A DNA stretch of 49,413 nucleotides from Bradyrhizobium cenepequi (GCF_020329485.1 NZ_JAGKJI010000050.1:1-49413); one strand, 5' to 3'; numbered from the stretch's first letter, positions 9,400 through 18,240 are shown. Notes: generated from the sequence alone by a model not told the origin. Made by a program: numbers and translations.

Positions 9400-10017
9400 A
9401 TGCGTTATTCGAAAGAGCACAAGGCGGAGACCCACGAGCGGATCGTGAAGCAGGCCTCGATCAAGCTGCGCGAGCGCGGCGCCCATGGCATCGGCGTCGC
9501 CGACCTGATGAAGGAGGTCGGACTGACCCATGGCGGCTTCTACGCCCATTTCGATTCCCGCGAGGCGCTGGTGATCGAGGCGTTCGGCTACGCCATGGAC
9601 CGTGCCAACGAGCGCTGGCGCAAGATCGCCGAAGGGACGCCGCCGGAGAAGCGGCTGGCGACCATCGTCGATTCCTATCTGACGACGACGCATCGCGACG
9701 ATCCCGGCCGCGGCTGCGCGGTTCCCTCGCTCGGCGCCGAGATCGCCCGCGAGAGCCCGAAGACCCGCAAGGCCTTCGCCGCCAAGCTGGAGCGGATGAT
9801 CGACATGATGGCCGATCAGATTCTGGATGTGCCGCCCAGGACCGCGCGCAAGCAGGCGATGGCTGCGCTCGCGACCATGATGGGAACTGTCCTGATGGCC
9901 CGCATCGCCGGCAATGGCGAGTTGTCCGACGAGATCCTTGCCGCCGGCCGCGAAGCTGTGCTGTCTCGCGCCACTGCAAAACCCGCGGTGAAGAAGCCGC
10001 GCGCAAAGGCGCTCTAA
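9400..10017 (+). CDS. TetR/AcrR family transcriptional regulator
   Basis: A 205-residue repressor-type regulator. Residues 12-58 form the TetR DNA-binding domain: helix ERIVKQASIKLRERG, then the helix-turn-helix GVADLMKEVGLTHGGFYAHF with the family-typical GGFYAHFDSREAL. The remaining alpha-helical part binds a ligand or forms the dimer, and has the GRGCAVPSLGAEIAR segment of the AcrR/YcdC-like C-terminal group. The C-terminal tail is lysine-rich. It follows the thioesterase gene on the same strand by 60 bases with its own inverted repeat upstream, and probably controls the neighbouring acyl-CoA genes; the ligand is unknown. Confidence 0.9.
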   Translation: MRYSKEHKAETHERIVKQASIKLRERGAHGIGVADLMKEVGLTHGGFYAHFDSREALVIEAFGYAMDRANERWRKIAEGTPPEKRLATIVDSYLTTTHRDDPGRGCAVPSLGAEIARESPKTRKAFAAKLERMIDMMADQILDVPPRTARKQAMAALATMMGTVLMARIAGNGELSDEILAAGREAVLSRATAKPAVKKPRAKAL

Positions 10018-10020
10018 CTC

Positions 10021-10101
10021 GTAGAGTGGGCAAAGCGCACCGTGCTCACCTTTTCTTGCACCGAACGCGGATGGTGGGCACGCTGCGCTTTGCCCACCCA
10101 A
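10021..10101. repeat. palindromic intergenic repeat, family A variant
   Basis: The arms GTGGGCAAAGCGCACCGTG and CACGCTGCGCTTTGCCCAC are near reverse complements. The layout (length, short unrelated centre, purine-rich left arm) parallels family A, but the arm sequence is different. It lies directly after the TetR stop and could serve as its terminator. Confidence 0.7.
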
Positions 10102-10140
10102 CAAATCCCTTGGCAATCAGCGTTCGTACAACAACGCGAT

Positions 10141-10180
10141 CCTGTGGTTATGGGTCCCGGCGTTCGCCGGGACGACGCGG
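10141..10180. repeat. REP-like repeat, family B copy 2, overlapping LysR 3' end
   Basis: CTGTGGTTATGGGTCCCGGC is identical to the block at 490-509. It is followed by the hairpin CCCGGCGTTCGCCGGG. The stop codon and last codons of the minus-strand LysR gene are read from this element, so the protein tail is repeat-derived. Confidence 0.8.
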
Positions 10181-11110
10181 TGTTGTTGTGGCGAGCGTCT
10201 CGCCCCCGCTGAACAGCGTGCGCTCGTCCTCCACCGTCTCATAGATATAATCCGCAACCGCGCGGATGCGGGCGAGGTCCTTGCTGTCGGCGTGCATCAA
10301 TAGCCAGAAGGTGCGTGATATCCGCACGTCCTCGGGCAGCACCGGGGATAATTCCGGATGCGATGTCGCCATGAAATGCGGCAGCACCGCAATGCCATAG
10401 CCCGCGATGGTCGCGTTGAGCTGCGCGATCAGATTGGCGCTGCGGAATTTGGCGGAGAGTTTTGGCGAGACCTGCGGCAGATAGTCGAGCTCGGGCGTGA
10501 ACAAGAGTTCTTCGATATAACCGACGAAGCGGTGCTTCGGCAGGTCGCTCCGCGCGGTGATCTTCGGCGCGCGGTCGAGATAGCAGGGCGCAGCGTAAAG
10601 TCCGAGGCTGTAATCGAGCAATTTGCGTCCGACGATCCGACCCTCTTTCGGCATCGACAGGCTGATTGCGATATCGGCCTCGCGCTTCGACAGGCTGAAC
10701 AATCGCGCGGTCGCCACCAGCTGCAGATCGACATCGGGGTAGCGCTCGGTGAATTTCACCAGGCGCGAGGCCAGGAAGTGGCTGCCAAAGCCGTCGGGCG
10801 CGCCGATCCGCACCGTGCCGGTCAGATGAGCGCGCGAGCCGCCGACCGCCTCCTGGTTGGCGACGATGGTCGATTCCATCGCCTCCGCGCTGTCGGCGAC
10901 ACGCTGGCCGGCTTCGGTGAGGAGGTAGCCGGTCTTGCGGCGGTCGAACAACTTCGCCGAAAGGTGATGCTCCAACCGGTCGACACGGCGGATCACTGTG
11001 GCATGATCGACGCCGAGTTGTTTTGCCGCAGCCGACACCGATCCGCCGCGCACGATGGCGAGCACGAAGCGAAAATCGTCCCAGTCGATCGCGCCGCCTT
11101 GATCCAGCAT
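10148..11110 (-). CDS. LysR family transcriptional regulator
   Basis: A roughly 320-residue LysR-type regulator. Residues 8-67 form the winged helix-turn-helix (FRFVLAIVRGGSVSAAAKQL, then DHATVIRRVDRLE); residues about 90-290 are the periplasmic-binding-protein-like effector domain. The codon for the usual Met at 11110 gives the normal N-terminus; an ATG at 11152 would add 14 residues. The protein ends ...RRPGERRDP, which is encoded by the family B repeat, so the natural end was probably earlier. It is divergent from mmsA with a 177-base gap that holds another repeat, and may regulate the valine-degradation genes; this is inferred from position only. Confidence 0.87.
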   Translation of the reverse strand: MLDQGGAIDWDDFRFVLAIVRGGSVSAAAKQLGVDHATVIRRVDRLEHHLSAKLFDRRKTGYLLTEAGQRVADSAEAMESTIVANQEAVGGSRAHLTGTVRIGAPDGFGSHFLASRLVKFTERYPDVDLQLVATARLFSLSKREADIAISLSMPKEGRIVGRKLLDYSLGLYAAPCYLDRAPKITARSDLPKHRFVGYIEELLFTPELDYLPQVSPKLSAKFRSANLIAQLNATIAGYGIAVLPHFMATSHPELSPVLPEDVRISRTFWLLMHADSKDLARIRAVADYIYETVEDERTLFSGGETLATTTPRRPGERRDP

Positions 11111-11183
11111 TTCCGCACATCTATGGTGCAATTTATCGGACTTGAATCCCATAAAATGCGGGTCAATAGGGTTTGTAAAGCGA

Positions 11184-11240
11184 TCTAGAGCGTTTTCGAG
11201 CGAAGTGGATACCGGTTCGCGTGAAGAAAACGCATCGAAA
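11184..11240. repeat. short hairpin repeat (GCGTTTTC...GAAAACGC) in mmsA promoter region
   Basis: GCGTTTTC (11190-11197) and GAAAACGC (11226-11233) form a perfect 8-base stem around a 28-base centre that contains CGAAGTGGATACCGGTTCGC. From memory, this sequence recurs in many Bradyrhizobium and Rhodopseudomonas intergenic regions. It ends about 50 bases before the mmsA start and so lies in its promoter or 5' leader. Confidence 0.6.
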
Positions 11241-11287
11241 CAGTAAGGTGCGGATCAGGCGTCCGGCCGGGACGAAGGGAGGTTTTC

Positions 11288-12784
11288 ATGCGCTCTATCG
11301 GACATTTCATCGGTGGCAAGGAAGTGAAGGGCACGTCGGGCCGGACGGCCGATGTTTTCGAGCCTATGACCGGCGATGTGCAGGCCAAGGTGGCGCTCGC
11401 CTCGAAGGCCGAGCTGCGCGCCGCGGTCGAGAATGCCAAGGCCGCGCAGCCGGAATGGGCCGCGACCAACCCGCAGCGCCGCGCCCGTGTGATGATGAAG
11501 TTCCTGGAACTAGTGCAGCGCGACTACGACAAGCTCGCCGAACTGTTGGCGCGCGAGCATGGCAAGACTGTTCCCGACGCCAAGGGCGATATCCAGCGCG
11601 GGCTGGACGTGGTCGAGTTCGCCTGCGGCATCCCGCATTTGATGAAGGGCGAGTATACCGAAGGCGCCGGCCCGGGCATCGACATCTACTCGCTGCGTCA
11701 GCCGCTCGGCGTCGTTGCCGGCATCACGCCGTTCAACTTCCCGGCGATGATCCCGATGTGGAAGTTCGCCCCCGCGATCGCCTGCGGCAACGCGTTTATC
11801 CTCAAGCCCTCGGAGCGCGATCCCGGGGTACCGATGCGGCTCGCGGAATTGATGATCGAGGCCGGCCTGCCGCCGGGCATCCTCAACGTCGTCAACGGCG
11901 ACAAGGAAGCGGTCGACGCCATCCTCGATGATCCCGATATCAAGGCGATCGGCTTCGTCGGCTCCTCGCCGATCGCGCAATATATCTATGAGCGCGCGGC
12001 CGCGACCGGCAAGCGCTGCCAGTGCTTCGGCGGCGCCAAGAACCACGCCATCGTGATGCCCGACGCCGACATGGACCAGGCGGTCGATGCGCTGATCGGC
12101 GCCGGCTACGGCTCGGCCGGTGAGCGCTGCATGGCGGTCTCGGTCGCCGTTCCCGTCGGCAAGACCACCGCCGACCGTCTGATGGAAAAGCTGATCCCGC
12201 GCGTGGAGAGCCTGAAGATCGGCACCTCGATCGATCCGTCCGCCGACTATGGCCCGCTGGTGACGCGTGAGGCGGTCGAGAAGGTGAAGGGCTATATCGA
12301 TATCGGCATCAAGGAAGGCGCGACGCTCGCGGTCGACGGCCGCGGCTTCAAGATGCAGGGCTATGAGAAGGGCTTTTATCTCGGCGGCTCGCTGTTCGAC
12401 AACGTCACCAAGGACATGCGGATCTACAAGGAAGAGATCTTCGGCCCGGTGCTGTCGGTGGTGCGCGCGCATGATTACAAGGAGGCGCTGGCGCTGCCGT
12501 CCGAGCACGACTACGGCAATGGCGTCGCCATCTTCACCCGCGACGGCGATGCCGCGCGCGATTTCGCCGCCAAGGTGAATGTCGGCATGGTCGGCATCAA
12601 CGTGCCGATCCCGGTGCCGATCGCCTATTACACCTTCGGCGGCTGGAAGAAGTCCGGCTTCGGCGACCTCAACCAGCACGGTCCGGACTCGATCCGCTTC
12701 TACACCAAGACCAAGACGGTCACCTCGCGCTGGCCGTCCGGTGTCAAGGAGGGGGCGGAGTTCTCGATTCCGACGATGAAGTGA
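11288..12784 (+). CDS. mmsA: CoA-acylating methylmalonate-semialdehyde dehydrogenase
   Basis: A 498-residue aldehyde dehydrogenase that turns methylmalonate semialdehyde, CoA and NAD+ into propionyl-CoA, CO2 and NADH, the last valine-specific step. The N-terminus SIGHFIGGKEV, ITPFNFPAMIPMWKFAPAI for cofactor binding and GSAGERCMAVSV with the nucleophile Cys (about residue 281) are diagnostic. FGGAKNH replaces the general-base glutamate of ordinary aldehyde dehydrogenases, as expected for this CoA-dependent subfamily. GGGAGG lies 5 bases upstream of the ATG. It leads a plus-strand operon with the other valine genes. Confidence 0.95.
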   Translation: MRSIGHFIGGKEVKGTSGRTADVFEPMTGDVQAKVALASKAELRAAVENAKAAQPEWAATNPQRRARVMMKFLELVQRDYDKLAELLAREHGKTVPDAKGDIQRGLDVVEFACGIPHLMKGEYTEGAGPGIDIYSLRQPLGVVAGITPFNFPAMIPMWKFAPAIACGNAFILKPSERDPGVPMRLAELMIEAGLPPGILNVVNGDKEAVDAILDDPDIKAIGFVGSSPIAQYIYERAAATGKRCQCFGGAKNHAIVMPDADMDQAVDALIGAGYGSAGERCMAVSVAVPVGKTTADRLMEKLIPRVESLKIGTSIDPSADYGPLVTREAVEKVKGYIDIGIKEGATLAVDGRGFKMQGYEKGFYLGGSLFDNVTKDMRIYKEEIFGPVLSVVRAHDYKEALALPSEHDYGNGVAIFTRDGDAARDFAAKVNVGMVGINVPIPVPIAYYTFGGWKKSGFGDLNQHGPDSIRFYTKTKTVTSRWPSGVKEGAEFSIPTMK

Positions 12785-12805
12785 TCCGCTCCTGAGAGGC
12801 GACGG

Positions 12806-13951
12806 ATGCAGTTCGCTCTCAACGAGGACCAGATCGCCGTCAGAGACATGGCGCGGGCGTTTGCGGCGGAGAAGATCGCGCCGCATGCGCTGCGCTGGGA
12901 CGAGGAGAAGCATTTTCCGGTCGACGTGATGCGCGAGGCGGCAAGCCTCGGCATGGGTGGCATCTACATCAAGGATGATGTCGGCGGCTCGGCGATGACG
13001 CGGTTTGACGCGGCGCTGATCTTCGAGGCGCTCGCGACCGGCTGTCCGACCGTGTCGGCCTATATTTCCATCCACAACATGGCGTCCTGGATGATCGATG
13101 CCTTCGGCAACGACGCCCAGCGCCAGAAATGGCTGCCAAAACTCTGCACCATGGAGCTATTGGCAAGCTATTGCCTGACCGAGCCGGGCTCGGGTTCGGA
13201 TGCGGCGGCGCTGCGCGCCCGTGCGGTGCGCGACGGCGATCATTACGTGCTGAACGGTCAGAAGCAGTTCATCTCGGGCGCCGGCGGCGGCGACCTCTAT
13301 GTCGTGATGGTCAGGACCGGCGGCGAAGGGCCCGGCGGCATCTCGACGCTGGTGGTGGAGGCCGAGACGCCCGGCCTGTCGCTCGGTGCCAATGAGCGCA
13401 AGATGGGCTGGAATGCGCAGCCGACCCGCGCCGTGATCTTCGAGAACACGCGCGTACCGGTCGAGAATCGGCTTGGCGAGGAGGGCATCGGCTTCAAGAT
13501 CGCAATGGCCGGGCTCGACGGCGGCCGGCTCAACATCGCAGCCTGCTCGCTCGGCGGCGCGCAGAGCGCGCTCGACAAGGCGCTCGCCTACATGAAGGAC
13601 CGCAAGGCGTTCGGGAAGCGCCTCGACGAATTCCAGGCCCTGCAGTTCCGCGTCGCCGACATGGCGACCGAACTCGAGGCCGCGCGCACCTTCCTCTGGC
13701 GAGCCGCCGCCGCGCTCGACCGCAAGGACCCCGAGGCAACCAAGCTGTGCGCGATGGCAAAGCGCTTCGGTACCGATGTCGGCTTCGAGGTCGCCAACCA
13801 GGCGCTGCAACTGCACGGCGGTTACGGCTACTTAAGCGAATACGGCGTCGAGAAGATCGTGCGCGATTTGCGCGTGCACCAGATCCTGGAAGGGACCAAC
13901 GAGATCATGCGGCTGATCGTGGCGCGCAAGATGATCGAGGGGGCGCGATGA
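12806..13951 (+). CDS. isobutyryl-CoA (acyl-CoA) dehydrogenase
   Basis: A 381-residue FAD flavoprotein of the acyl-CoA dehydrogenase family, full length. Residues 115-135 hold the substrate/FAD signature YCLTEPGSGSDAAALR; near the C-terminus QILEGTNEIMRLIVARKMI contains the catalytic-base glutamate at the position used by short/branched-chain members. Between mmsA and the hydroxyisobutyryl-CoA hydrolase gene, the natural substrate is isobutyryl-CoA, giving methacrylyl-CoA and passing electrons to ETF. GAGAGG precedes the ATG by 6 bases, 21 bases after mmsA. Its stop overlaps the next start as ATGA. Confidence 0.92.
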   Translation: MQFALNEDQIAVRDMARAFAAEKIAPHALRWDEEKHFPVDVMREAASLGMGGIYIKDDVGGSAMTRFDAALIFEALATGCPTVSAYISIHNMASWMIDAFGNDAQRQKWLPKLCTMELLASYCLTEPGSGSDAAALRARAVRDGDHYVLNGQKQFISGAGGGDLYVVMVRTGGEGPGGISTLVVEAETPGLSLGANERKMGWNAQPTRAVIFENTRVPVENRLGEEGIGFKIAMAGLDGGRLNIAACSLGGAQSALDKALAYMKDRKAFGKRLDEFQALQFRVADMATELEAARTFLWRAAAALDRKDPEATKLCAMAKRFGTDVGFEVANQALQLHGGYGYLSEYGVEKIVRDLRVHQILEGTNEIMRLIVARKMIEGAR

Positions 13952-15030
13952 CGGCTGCTGCGCAGGGTGACGGCGATCTGATCGTTCGCCGCGAAGGAGC
14001 GGCGGGCGTGATCCGCCTCAACCGTCCCAAGGCGATCAACGCCATGACGCTGGAGATGTCTGAGGGCATCGACGCGGCGCTGGACCAGTTCGAGAGCGAT
14101 CCGAACGTGGCCGTGGTGCTGCTGGAAGGCGCCGGCGAGCGCGGTCTCTGCGCCGGCGGCGACATCCGCGGGCTCTATGAGAGCTCCAAGGCGGGAGGCG
14201 ACCTCGGCAAGCGGTTCTGGCGCCAGGAATACGTCATGAACGCGCGGATCGCGAAATATCCGAAGCCCTATGTCGCGTTCATGGACGGCCTGGTGATGGG
14301 CGGCGGCGTCGGGCTATCAGGCCACAGCTCGCACCGCGTCGTCACAGAGCGCACCAAACTTGCGATGCCCGAAGTCGGCCTCGGCTTTTTTCCTGATGTC
14401 GGCGGCACCTGGCTGCTGTCGCGCTCGCCGGGTGAACTCGGCGCTTATTTCGGCCTGACCGGGCAGACCATGAATGGGCCTGACGCGATCTACGCGAAAT
14501 TTGCCGACGCCGTGGTGCCGTCGTCGAAATTGCCCGAATTGCGTGAGGCGCTGATAAAGGTTGGCGCCGGTGTGACACATGCCGAGGTCAGGAAGCTGAT
14601 CAATGGCTTTGCGACCGGCGAGATGGCGGGTCCTGTTGCGGCGATGCAGCCCAAGATCGATTCCTGGTTCGCGCATGACCGCATGGAAGACATCATCGCA
14701 TCGCTGCAGCGCGACGGCTCGGAATTCGCGCTGTCGACGCTGAAGGTGCTGAACGAGAAGTCGCCGCGCGGCATGGTGGTGACGCTGAAGCTGTTGCGGC
14801 TCGCGCGCGCATCATCCTCGCTGGAGGAATGCCTGGTGCGGGAATATCGCGCCGCGCTCGCCGTGTTCGCCAGCGACGATTTCCGCGAGGGTGTGCGCGC
14901 CGCCGTGATCGACAAGGACCGCAATCCGAAATGGTCGCCGCCGCGGGTCGAGGATGTGACGCCTGAAATGCTGACGCCTTATTTCGTCGAGATCGGCGCC
15001 GACGAGCTCACATTCGACAAGTCAAAATAG
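13948..15030 (+). CDS. 3-hydroxyisobutyryl-CoA hydrolase
   Basis: A 360-residue crotonase-fold hydrolase. It releases free 3-hydroxyisobutyrate from its CoA ester, the step that lets the pathway escape CoA before oxidation. Motifs: GLCAGGDIRGLYES (first oxyanion segment), MGGGVGLSGHSSHR and the very characteristic AMPEVGLGFFPDVGGTWLLS with catalytic glutamate and aspartate. The roughly 150-residue C-terminal extension also matches this subfamily rather than ordinary hydratases. The start ATG overlaps the preceding stop (ATGA), so translation is probably coupled. Confidence 0.93.
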   Translation: MTAAAQGDGDLIVRREGAAGVIRLNRPKAINAMTLEMSEGIDAALDQFESDPNVAVVLLEGAGERGLCAGGDIRGLYESSKAGGDLGKRFWRQEYVMNARIAKYPKPYVAFMDGLVMGGGVGLSGHSSHRVVTERTKLAMPEVGLGFFPDVGGTWLLSRSPGELGAYFGLTGQTMNGPDAIYAKFADAVVPSSKLPELREALIKVGAGVTHAEVRKLINGFATGEMAGPVAAMQPKIDSWFAHDRMEDIIASLQRDGSEFALSTLKVLNEKSPRGMVVTLKLLRLARASSSLEECLVREYRAALAVFASDDFREGVRAAVIDKDRNPKWSPPRVEDVTPEMLTPYFVEIGADELTFDKSK

Positions 15031-15055
15031 AAGATACGACGGGGAGGACATCGAG

Positions 15056-15943
15056 ATGGCAACGATCGCATTCATTGGCCTCGGCAATATGGGCGGCCCG
15101 ATGACCGCCAATCTGGTGAAGGCCGGCCACAAGGTGACCGCCTTCGATCTGGTGGAAGCCTCACGCAACCAAGCGAAAAGCGATGGTGCCGCGATTGCGG
15201 AAAGCAGCGCGGCCGCGGTGAAGGGCGCCGACATCGTCATCACCATGCTGCCCGCCGGCAAGCATGTGCTGTCGGTGTGGAACGAAGTCCTGCCGGCGAT
15301 GACCAAGGGCGCGCTCATCATCGACAGCTCGACCATCGATGTAGAAAGCGCGCGAGAGGCGCATGCGCTCGCAGCCAAGCATGGCGTCCTGTCGGTGGAT
15401 GCGCCGGTCTCCGGCGGCACTGGCGGTGCCAAGGCGGCGACGCTCACCTTCATGTGCGGCGGCGAGGACAAGGCGTTCGCGGCGGCGAAGCCCGTGCTCG
15501 AGAGCATGGGCAAGAAGATCGTGCATTGCGGCGGCGCTGGTGCGGGGCAGGCGGCCAAGATCTGCAATAACATGATCCTCGGCATTTCCATGATCGGCGT
15601 CGGCGAGGCCTTCGTGCTCGCGGAGAAGCTCGGGCTCTCGCATCAGGCGCTGTTCGACGTCGCCTCGACCTCGTCGGGTCAATGCTGGGCGATCACGTCC
15701 TATTGCCCGGTGCCGGGCCCGGTTCCGGCCTCGCCGGCCAATAACGGCTACAAGCCCGGCTTCGCCGCGAACCTGATGGTGAAGGATCTGACGCTGGCGC
15801 AGGACGCCGCCAACACGGCCGGCGCGGTCACGCCGCTCGGCAAGCACGCTCAGGAGATCTATCAGGCGTTCGATGCTGCGGGTAACGGCGGGGTCGACTT
15901 TTCCGGAATTATCCAGCACGTTAGGGCACTCGCCGGAAAATAA
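15056..15943 (+). CDS. mmsB: 3-hydroxyisobutyrate dehydrogenase
   Basis: A 295-residue NAD-dependent beta-hydroxyacid dehydrogenase that oxidises 3-hydroxyisobutyrate to methylmalonate semialdehyde, the substrate of MmsA. Residues 5-20 form the Rossmann loop FIGLGNMGGPMTANL; DAPVSGGTGGAKAATL is the substrate-binding motif; GAGQAAKICNNM carries the catalytic lysine. GGGGAGGA lies 8 bases upstream of the ATG. It is the last of the four contiguous valine genes and is followed by a perfect hairpin. Confidence 0.95.
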   Translation: MATIAFIGLGNMGGPMTANLVKAGHKVTAFDLVEASRNQAKSDGAAIAESSAAAVKGADIVITMLPAGKHVLSVWNEVLPAMTKGALIIDSSTIDVESAREAHALAAKHGVLSVDAPVSGGTGGAKAATLTFMCGGEDKAFAAAKPVLESMGKKIVHCGGAGAGQAAKICNNMILGISMIGVGEAFVLAEKLGLSHQALFDVASTSSGQCWAITSYCPVPGPVPASPANNGYKPGFAANLMVKDLTLAQDAANTAGAVTPLGKHAQEIYQAFDAAGNGGVDFSGIIQHVRALAGK

Positions 15944-15944
15944 A

Positions 15945-15965
15945 GGTCGCTATCCTCTAGCGACC
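15945..15965 (+). other. perfect hairpin after mmsB
   Basis: GGTCGCTA-TCCTC-TAGCGACC is an 8-base stem with a 5-base loop starting two bases after the mmsB stop codon. There is no T run after it, so it is not a classic intrinsic terminator. It may be an RNA stability or processing element, or a weak terminator separating mmsB from the acyl-CoA synthetase gene 26 bases on. Confidence 0.5.
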
Positions 15966-15990
15966 ACAAGGGCGCGGAGGGAACGACCTG

Positions 15991-17724
15991 ATGACCACCT
16001 TTCAGGAAGCGCGCGCGTTTCTGCTTCAGCATCGCACGGACTACGACACCGCAGCAAAAGGATTCCGCTGGCCCGATCCGGTGCCCTTCAACTGGGCGCT
16101 GGACTGGTTCGACGCCGAGCTCGCGCAAAGCCCTGACAGTCGCGACCGCGCGGCGCTATGGATCGTCGATGCCGGCAGCGATCGCGAGACGAAGCTGTCG
16201 TTCGCCACGCTGTCGCGGCGCTCCAATCAGGTCGCGAATTTCCTGCGCGCGCAAGGCTTGAAGCGCGGCGATCATTTGCTGCTTCTGCTGGGCAATGTCG
16301 TGCCGCTCTGGGAAACCATGCTGGCGGCGATGAAGCTTGGCGTCGTGGTCATCCCCGCGACCACGCTGCTGACTTCAGACGAATTGCGCGACCGACTTGA
16401 ACGCGGCAAGGCGAGGGCCGTGGTCGCAACGCAGGATCAGGTCGGCAAGTTTGCCGATCTCGGCAGCGAGAAGCTCGTGCGCATCGTGGTCGCTGCGACG
16501 TCGCAGCAGGACGGCTGGCTGCCCTTCGAGCAGGCGGCGGATGCGTCCGAGACCTTCACGCCAGACGGCCCGACCAACGCCGACGACCCGATGCTGCTCT
16601 ATTTCACCTCCGGCACCACGGCGAAGCCAAAACTGGTGCGGCACAGCCAGCGCAGCTATCCGGTCGGCCACCTGTCGACAATGTATTGGCTCGGCCTGCA
16701 GCCGGGCGACGTTCATCTCAACATCTCCTCGCCCGGCTGGGCCAAGCATGCCTGGAGCTGCTTCTTCGCGCCCTGGAATGCCGGCGCGACCGTGTTCGTC
16801 GTCAATCAGCCGCGCTTCGACGCCAAGGCGCTGCTCGCCACCATCGGCCGCTGTGGTGTCACCACGCTCTGCGCGCCGCCGACGGTGTGGCGCCTGTTCA
16901 TCCAGGAGAAGCTCTCGGCCTTCAAGGTGTCGTTGCGTGAAGTTTGCGGCGCCGGCGAGCCGCTCAATCCGGAGGTGATCGACCAGGTTCGCACGGCCTG
17001 GGGCCTGACCATCCGCGACGGCTACGGCCAGACCGAGACCGCCGCGCTTGCCGGCAACTCGCCGGGGCAGAAGGTCAAGATCGGCTCGATGGGCCGGCCG
17101 CTGCCCGGCTATCGCGTCGAGATCACCGATCTCGATGGTAATCCGACCCAGGAAGGCGAGGTCACGCTCGTGCTCGGTGCCGACAGGCCAGCCGGCCTGA
17201 TGCAGGGCTACCAGAGCGATGACGGCAAGCTCTCCGGGGCCGACGGCGCGATCTATCGCAGCGGCGACGTGGTGTTCCGCGACGAGGAGGGCTATTTGAC
17301 CTTCGTCGGTCGCACCGATGACGTCTTCAAGTCATCTGATTACCGCATCAGCCCGTTCGAACTGGAGAGCGTCCTGCTCGAGCATGAGGCGGTCGCGGAA
17401 GCCGCAGTTGTGCCGAGTCCCGATCCAATCCGGCTTGCGATCCCGAAGGCCTATGTGCTGCTGGCCTCGGGCGTTGAGCGCACGCCGGAAACGGCGTTGT
17501 CGATCTATCGGCATCTGCATACCCGTCTCGCGCCGTTCAAGCGTATCCGAAAGATCGAACTCGTCACCGAGCTGCCGAAGACGATCTCGGGAAAGATTCG
17601 CCGGGTGCAGTTGCGCCGGCTCGAACATGAGGATAATCGCGAGGACGCGTTGCGCGGGATCGAGTTCCGCGAGGAGGAATTCCCGGAGCTGCAGAAGGTG
17701 CGCGCGACGGGATCGGAGAATTAG
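15991..17724 (+). CDS. acyl-CoA synthetase (AMP-forming)
   Basis: A 577-residue ANL-superfamily ligase that adenylates a carboxylic acid and transfers it to CoA. The P-loop-like LYFTSGTTAKPKLVRHS lies at about residues 203-219, DGYGQTET at about 342-349, YRSGDVVFRDEEGYLTFVGR at about 417-436, and the C-terminal catalytic lysine in PKTISGKIRRVQ. The overall pattern resembles medium-chain/benzoate-type (ACSM-like) synthetases, so medium-chain or aromatic acids are likely substrates. GGAGGGA precedes the start. It is on the same strand as the valine genes and is followed after 4 bases by a MaoC gene, which probably handles its products. Confidence 0.88.
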   Translation: MTTFQEARAFLLQHRTDYDTAAKGFRWPDPVPFNWALDWFDAELAQSPDSRDRAALWIVDAGSDRETKLSFATLSRRSNQVANFLRAQGLKRGDHLLLLLGNVVPLWETMLAAMKLGVVVIPATTLLTSDELRDRLERGKARAVVATQDQVGKFADLGSEKLVRIVVAATSQQDGWLPFEQAADASETFTPDGPTNADDPMLLYFTSGTTAKPKLVRHSQRSYPVGHLSTMYWLGLQPGDVHLNISSPGWAKHAWSCFFAPWNAGATVFVVNQPRFDAKALLATIGRCGVTTLCAPPTVWRLFIQEKLSAFKVSLREVCGAGEPLNPEVIDQVRTAWGLTIRDGYGQTETAALAGNSPGQKVKIGSMGRPLPGYRVEITDLDGNPTQEGEVTLVLGADRPAGLMQGYQSDDGKLSGADGAIYRSGDVVFRDEEGYLTFVGRTDDVFKSSDYRISPFELESVLLEHEAVAEAAVVPSPDPIRLAIPKAYVLLASGVERTPETALSIYRHLHTRLAPFKRIRKIELVTELPKTISGKIRRVQLRRLEHEDNREDALRGIEFREEEFPELQKVRATGSEN

Positions 17725-17728
17725 CAAA

Positions 17729-18205
17729 ATGAACGAAGTCTGGAAGAAGCCGCCCGTGTCGCTGGAGACCTACCAGGGCATGGTCGGCAAGGAGATCGGC
17801 GTGTCCGCCTGGCACCTGGTCGATCAGCAGCGGATCAATACCTATGCCGACGTGATCGAGGATCACCAGTTCATCCATGTCGATCCCGAGCGCGCCAAGG
17901 AGACCGCATTCGGCACCACGATCGCCCACGGTTTCCTGACGATGTCGCTGCTCAGCATCATGTCCTATCAGGTGATGCCGGTCATCGAGGGCACCACGAT
18001 GGGCGTCAATTACGGCTTCGACAAGCTGCGCTTCATCTCGCCGGTGCGCTCCGGCAAGCGCGTCCGCGGCCGCTTCGTGCTTGCCGAGGCCAAGCTGCGC
18101 AAGCCGACCGAGCTGGCGTCGCGCACCAACGTCACTGTCGAGATCGAAGGCGAGGAAAAGCCGGCGCTGGTCGCCGACTGGCTGGGCCTGATCTACTTCG
18201 CCTGA
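17729..18205 (+). CDS. MaoC family (R)-specific enoyl-CoA hydratase-like protein
   Basis: A 158-residue single-hotdog MaoC dehydratase. The hydratase-2 motif is intact: ADVIEDHQFIHVDPERAK supplies the catalytic Asp and His, followed by TTIAHGFLTMSLLS. It probably hydrates or dehydrates enoyl-/3-hydroxyacyl-CoA. The start lies 4 bases after the acyl-CoA synthetase stop, with GGAG inside the previous gene, indicating cotranscription. A second, unrelated hotdog protein is encoded at 25919. Confidence 0.9.
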   Translation: MNEVWKKPPVSLETYQGMVGKEIGVSAWHLVDQQRINTYADVIEDHQFIHVDPERAKETAFGTTIAHGFLTMSLLSIMSYQVMPVIEGTTMGVNYGFDKLRFISPVRSGKRVRGRFVLAEAKLRKPTELASRTNVTVEIEGEEKPALVADWLGLIYFA

Positions 18206-18216
18206 AGCTTGCTCGT

Positions 18217-18240
18217 CATGGCCGGGCTTGACCCGGCCAT
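18217..18240. repeat. short inverted repeat (ATGGCCGGG/CCCGGCCAT)
   Basis: ATGGCCGGG and CCCGGCCAT form a 9-base stem around a short TTGAC-like centre, starting 12 bases after the MaoC stop. It resembles the REP-type hairpins of family B and may help end the transcript. Confidence 0.6.
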
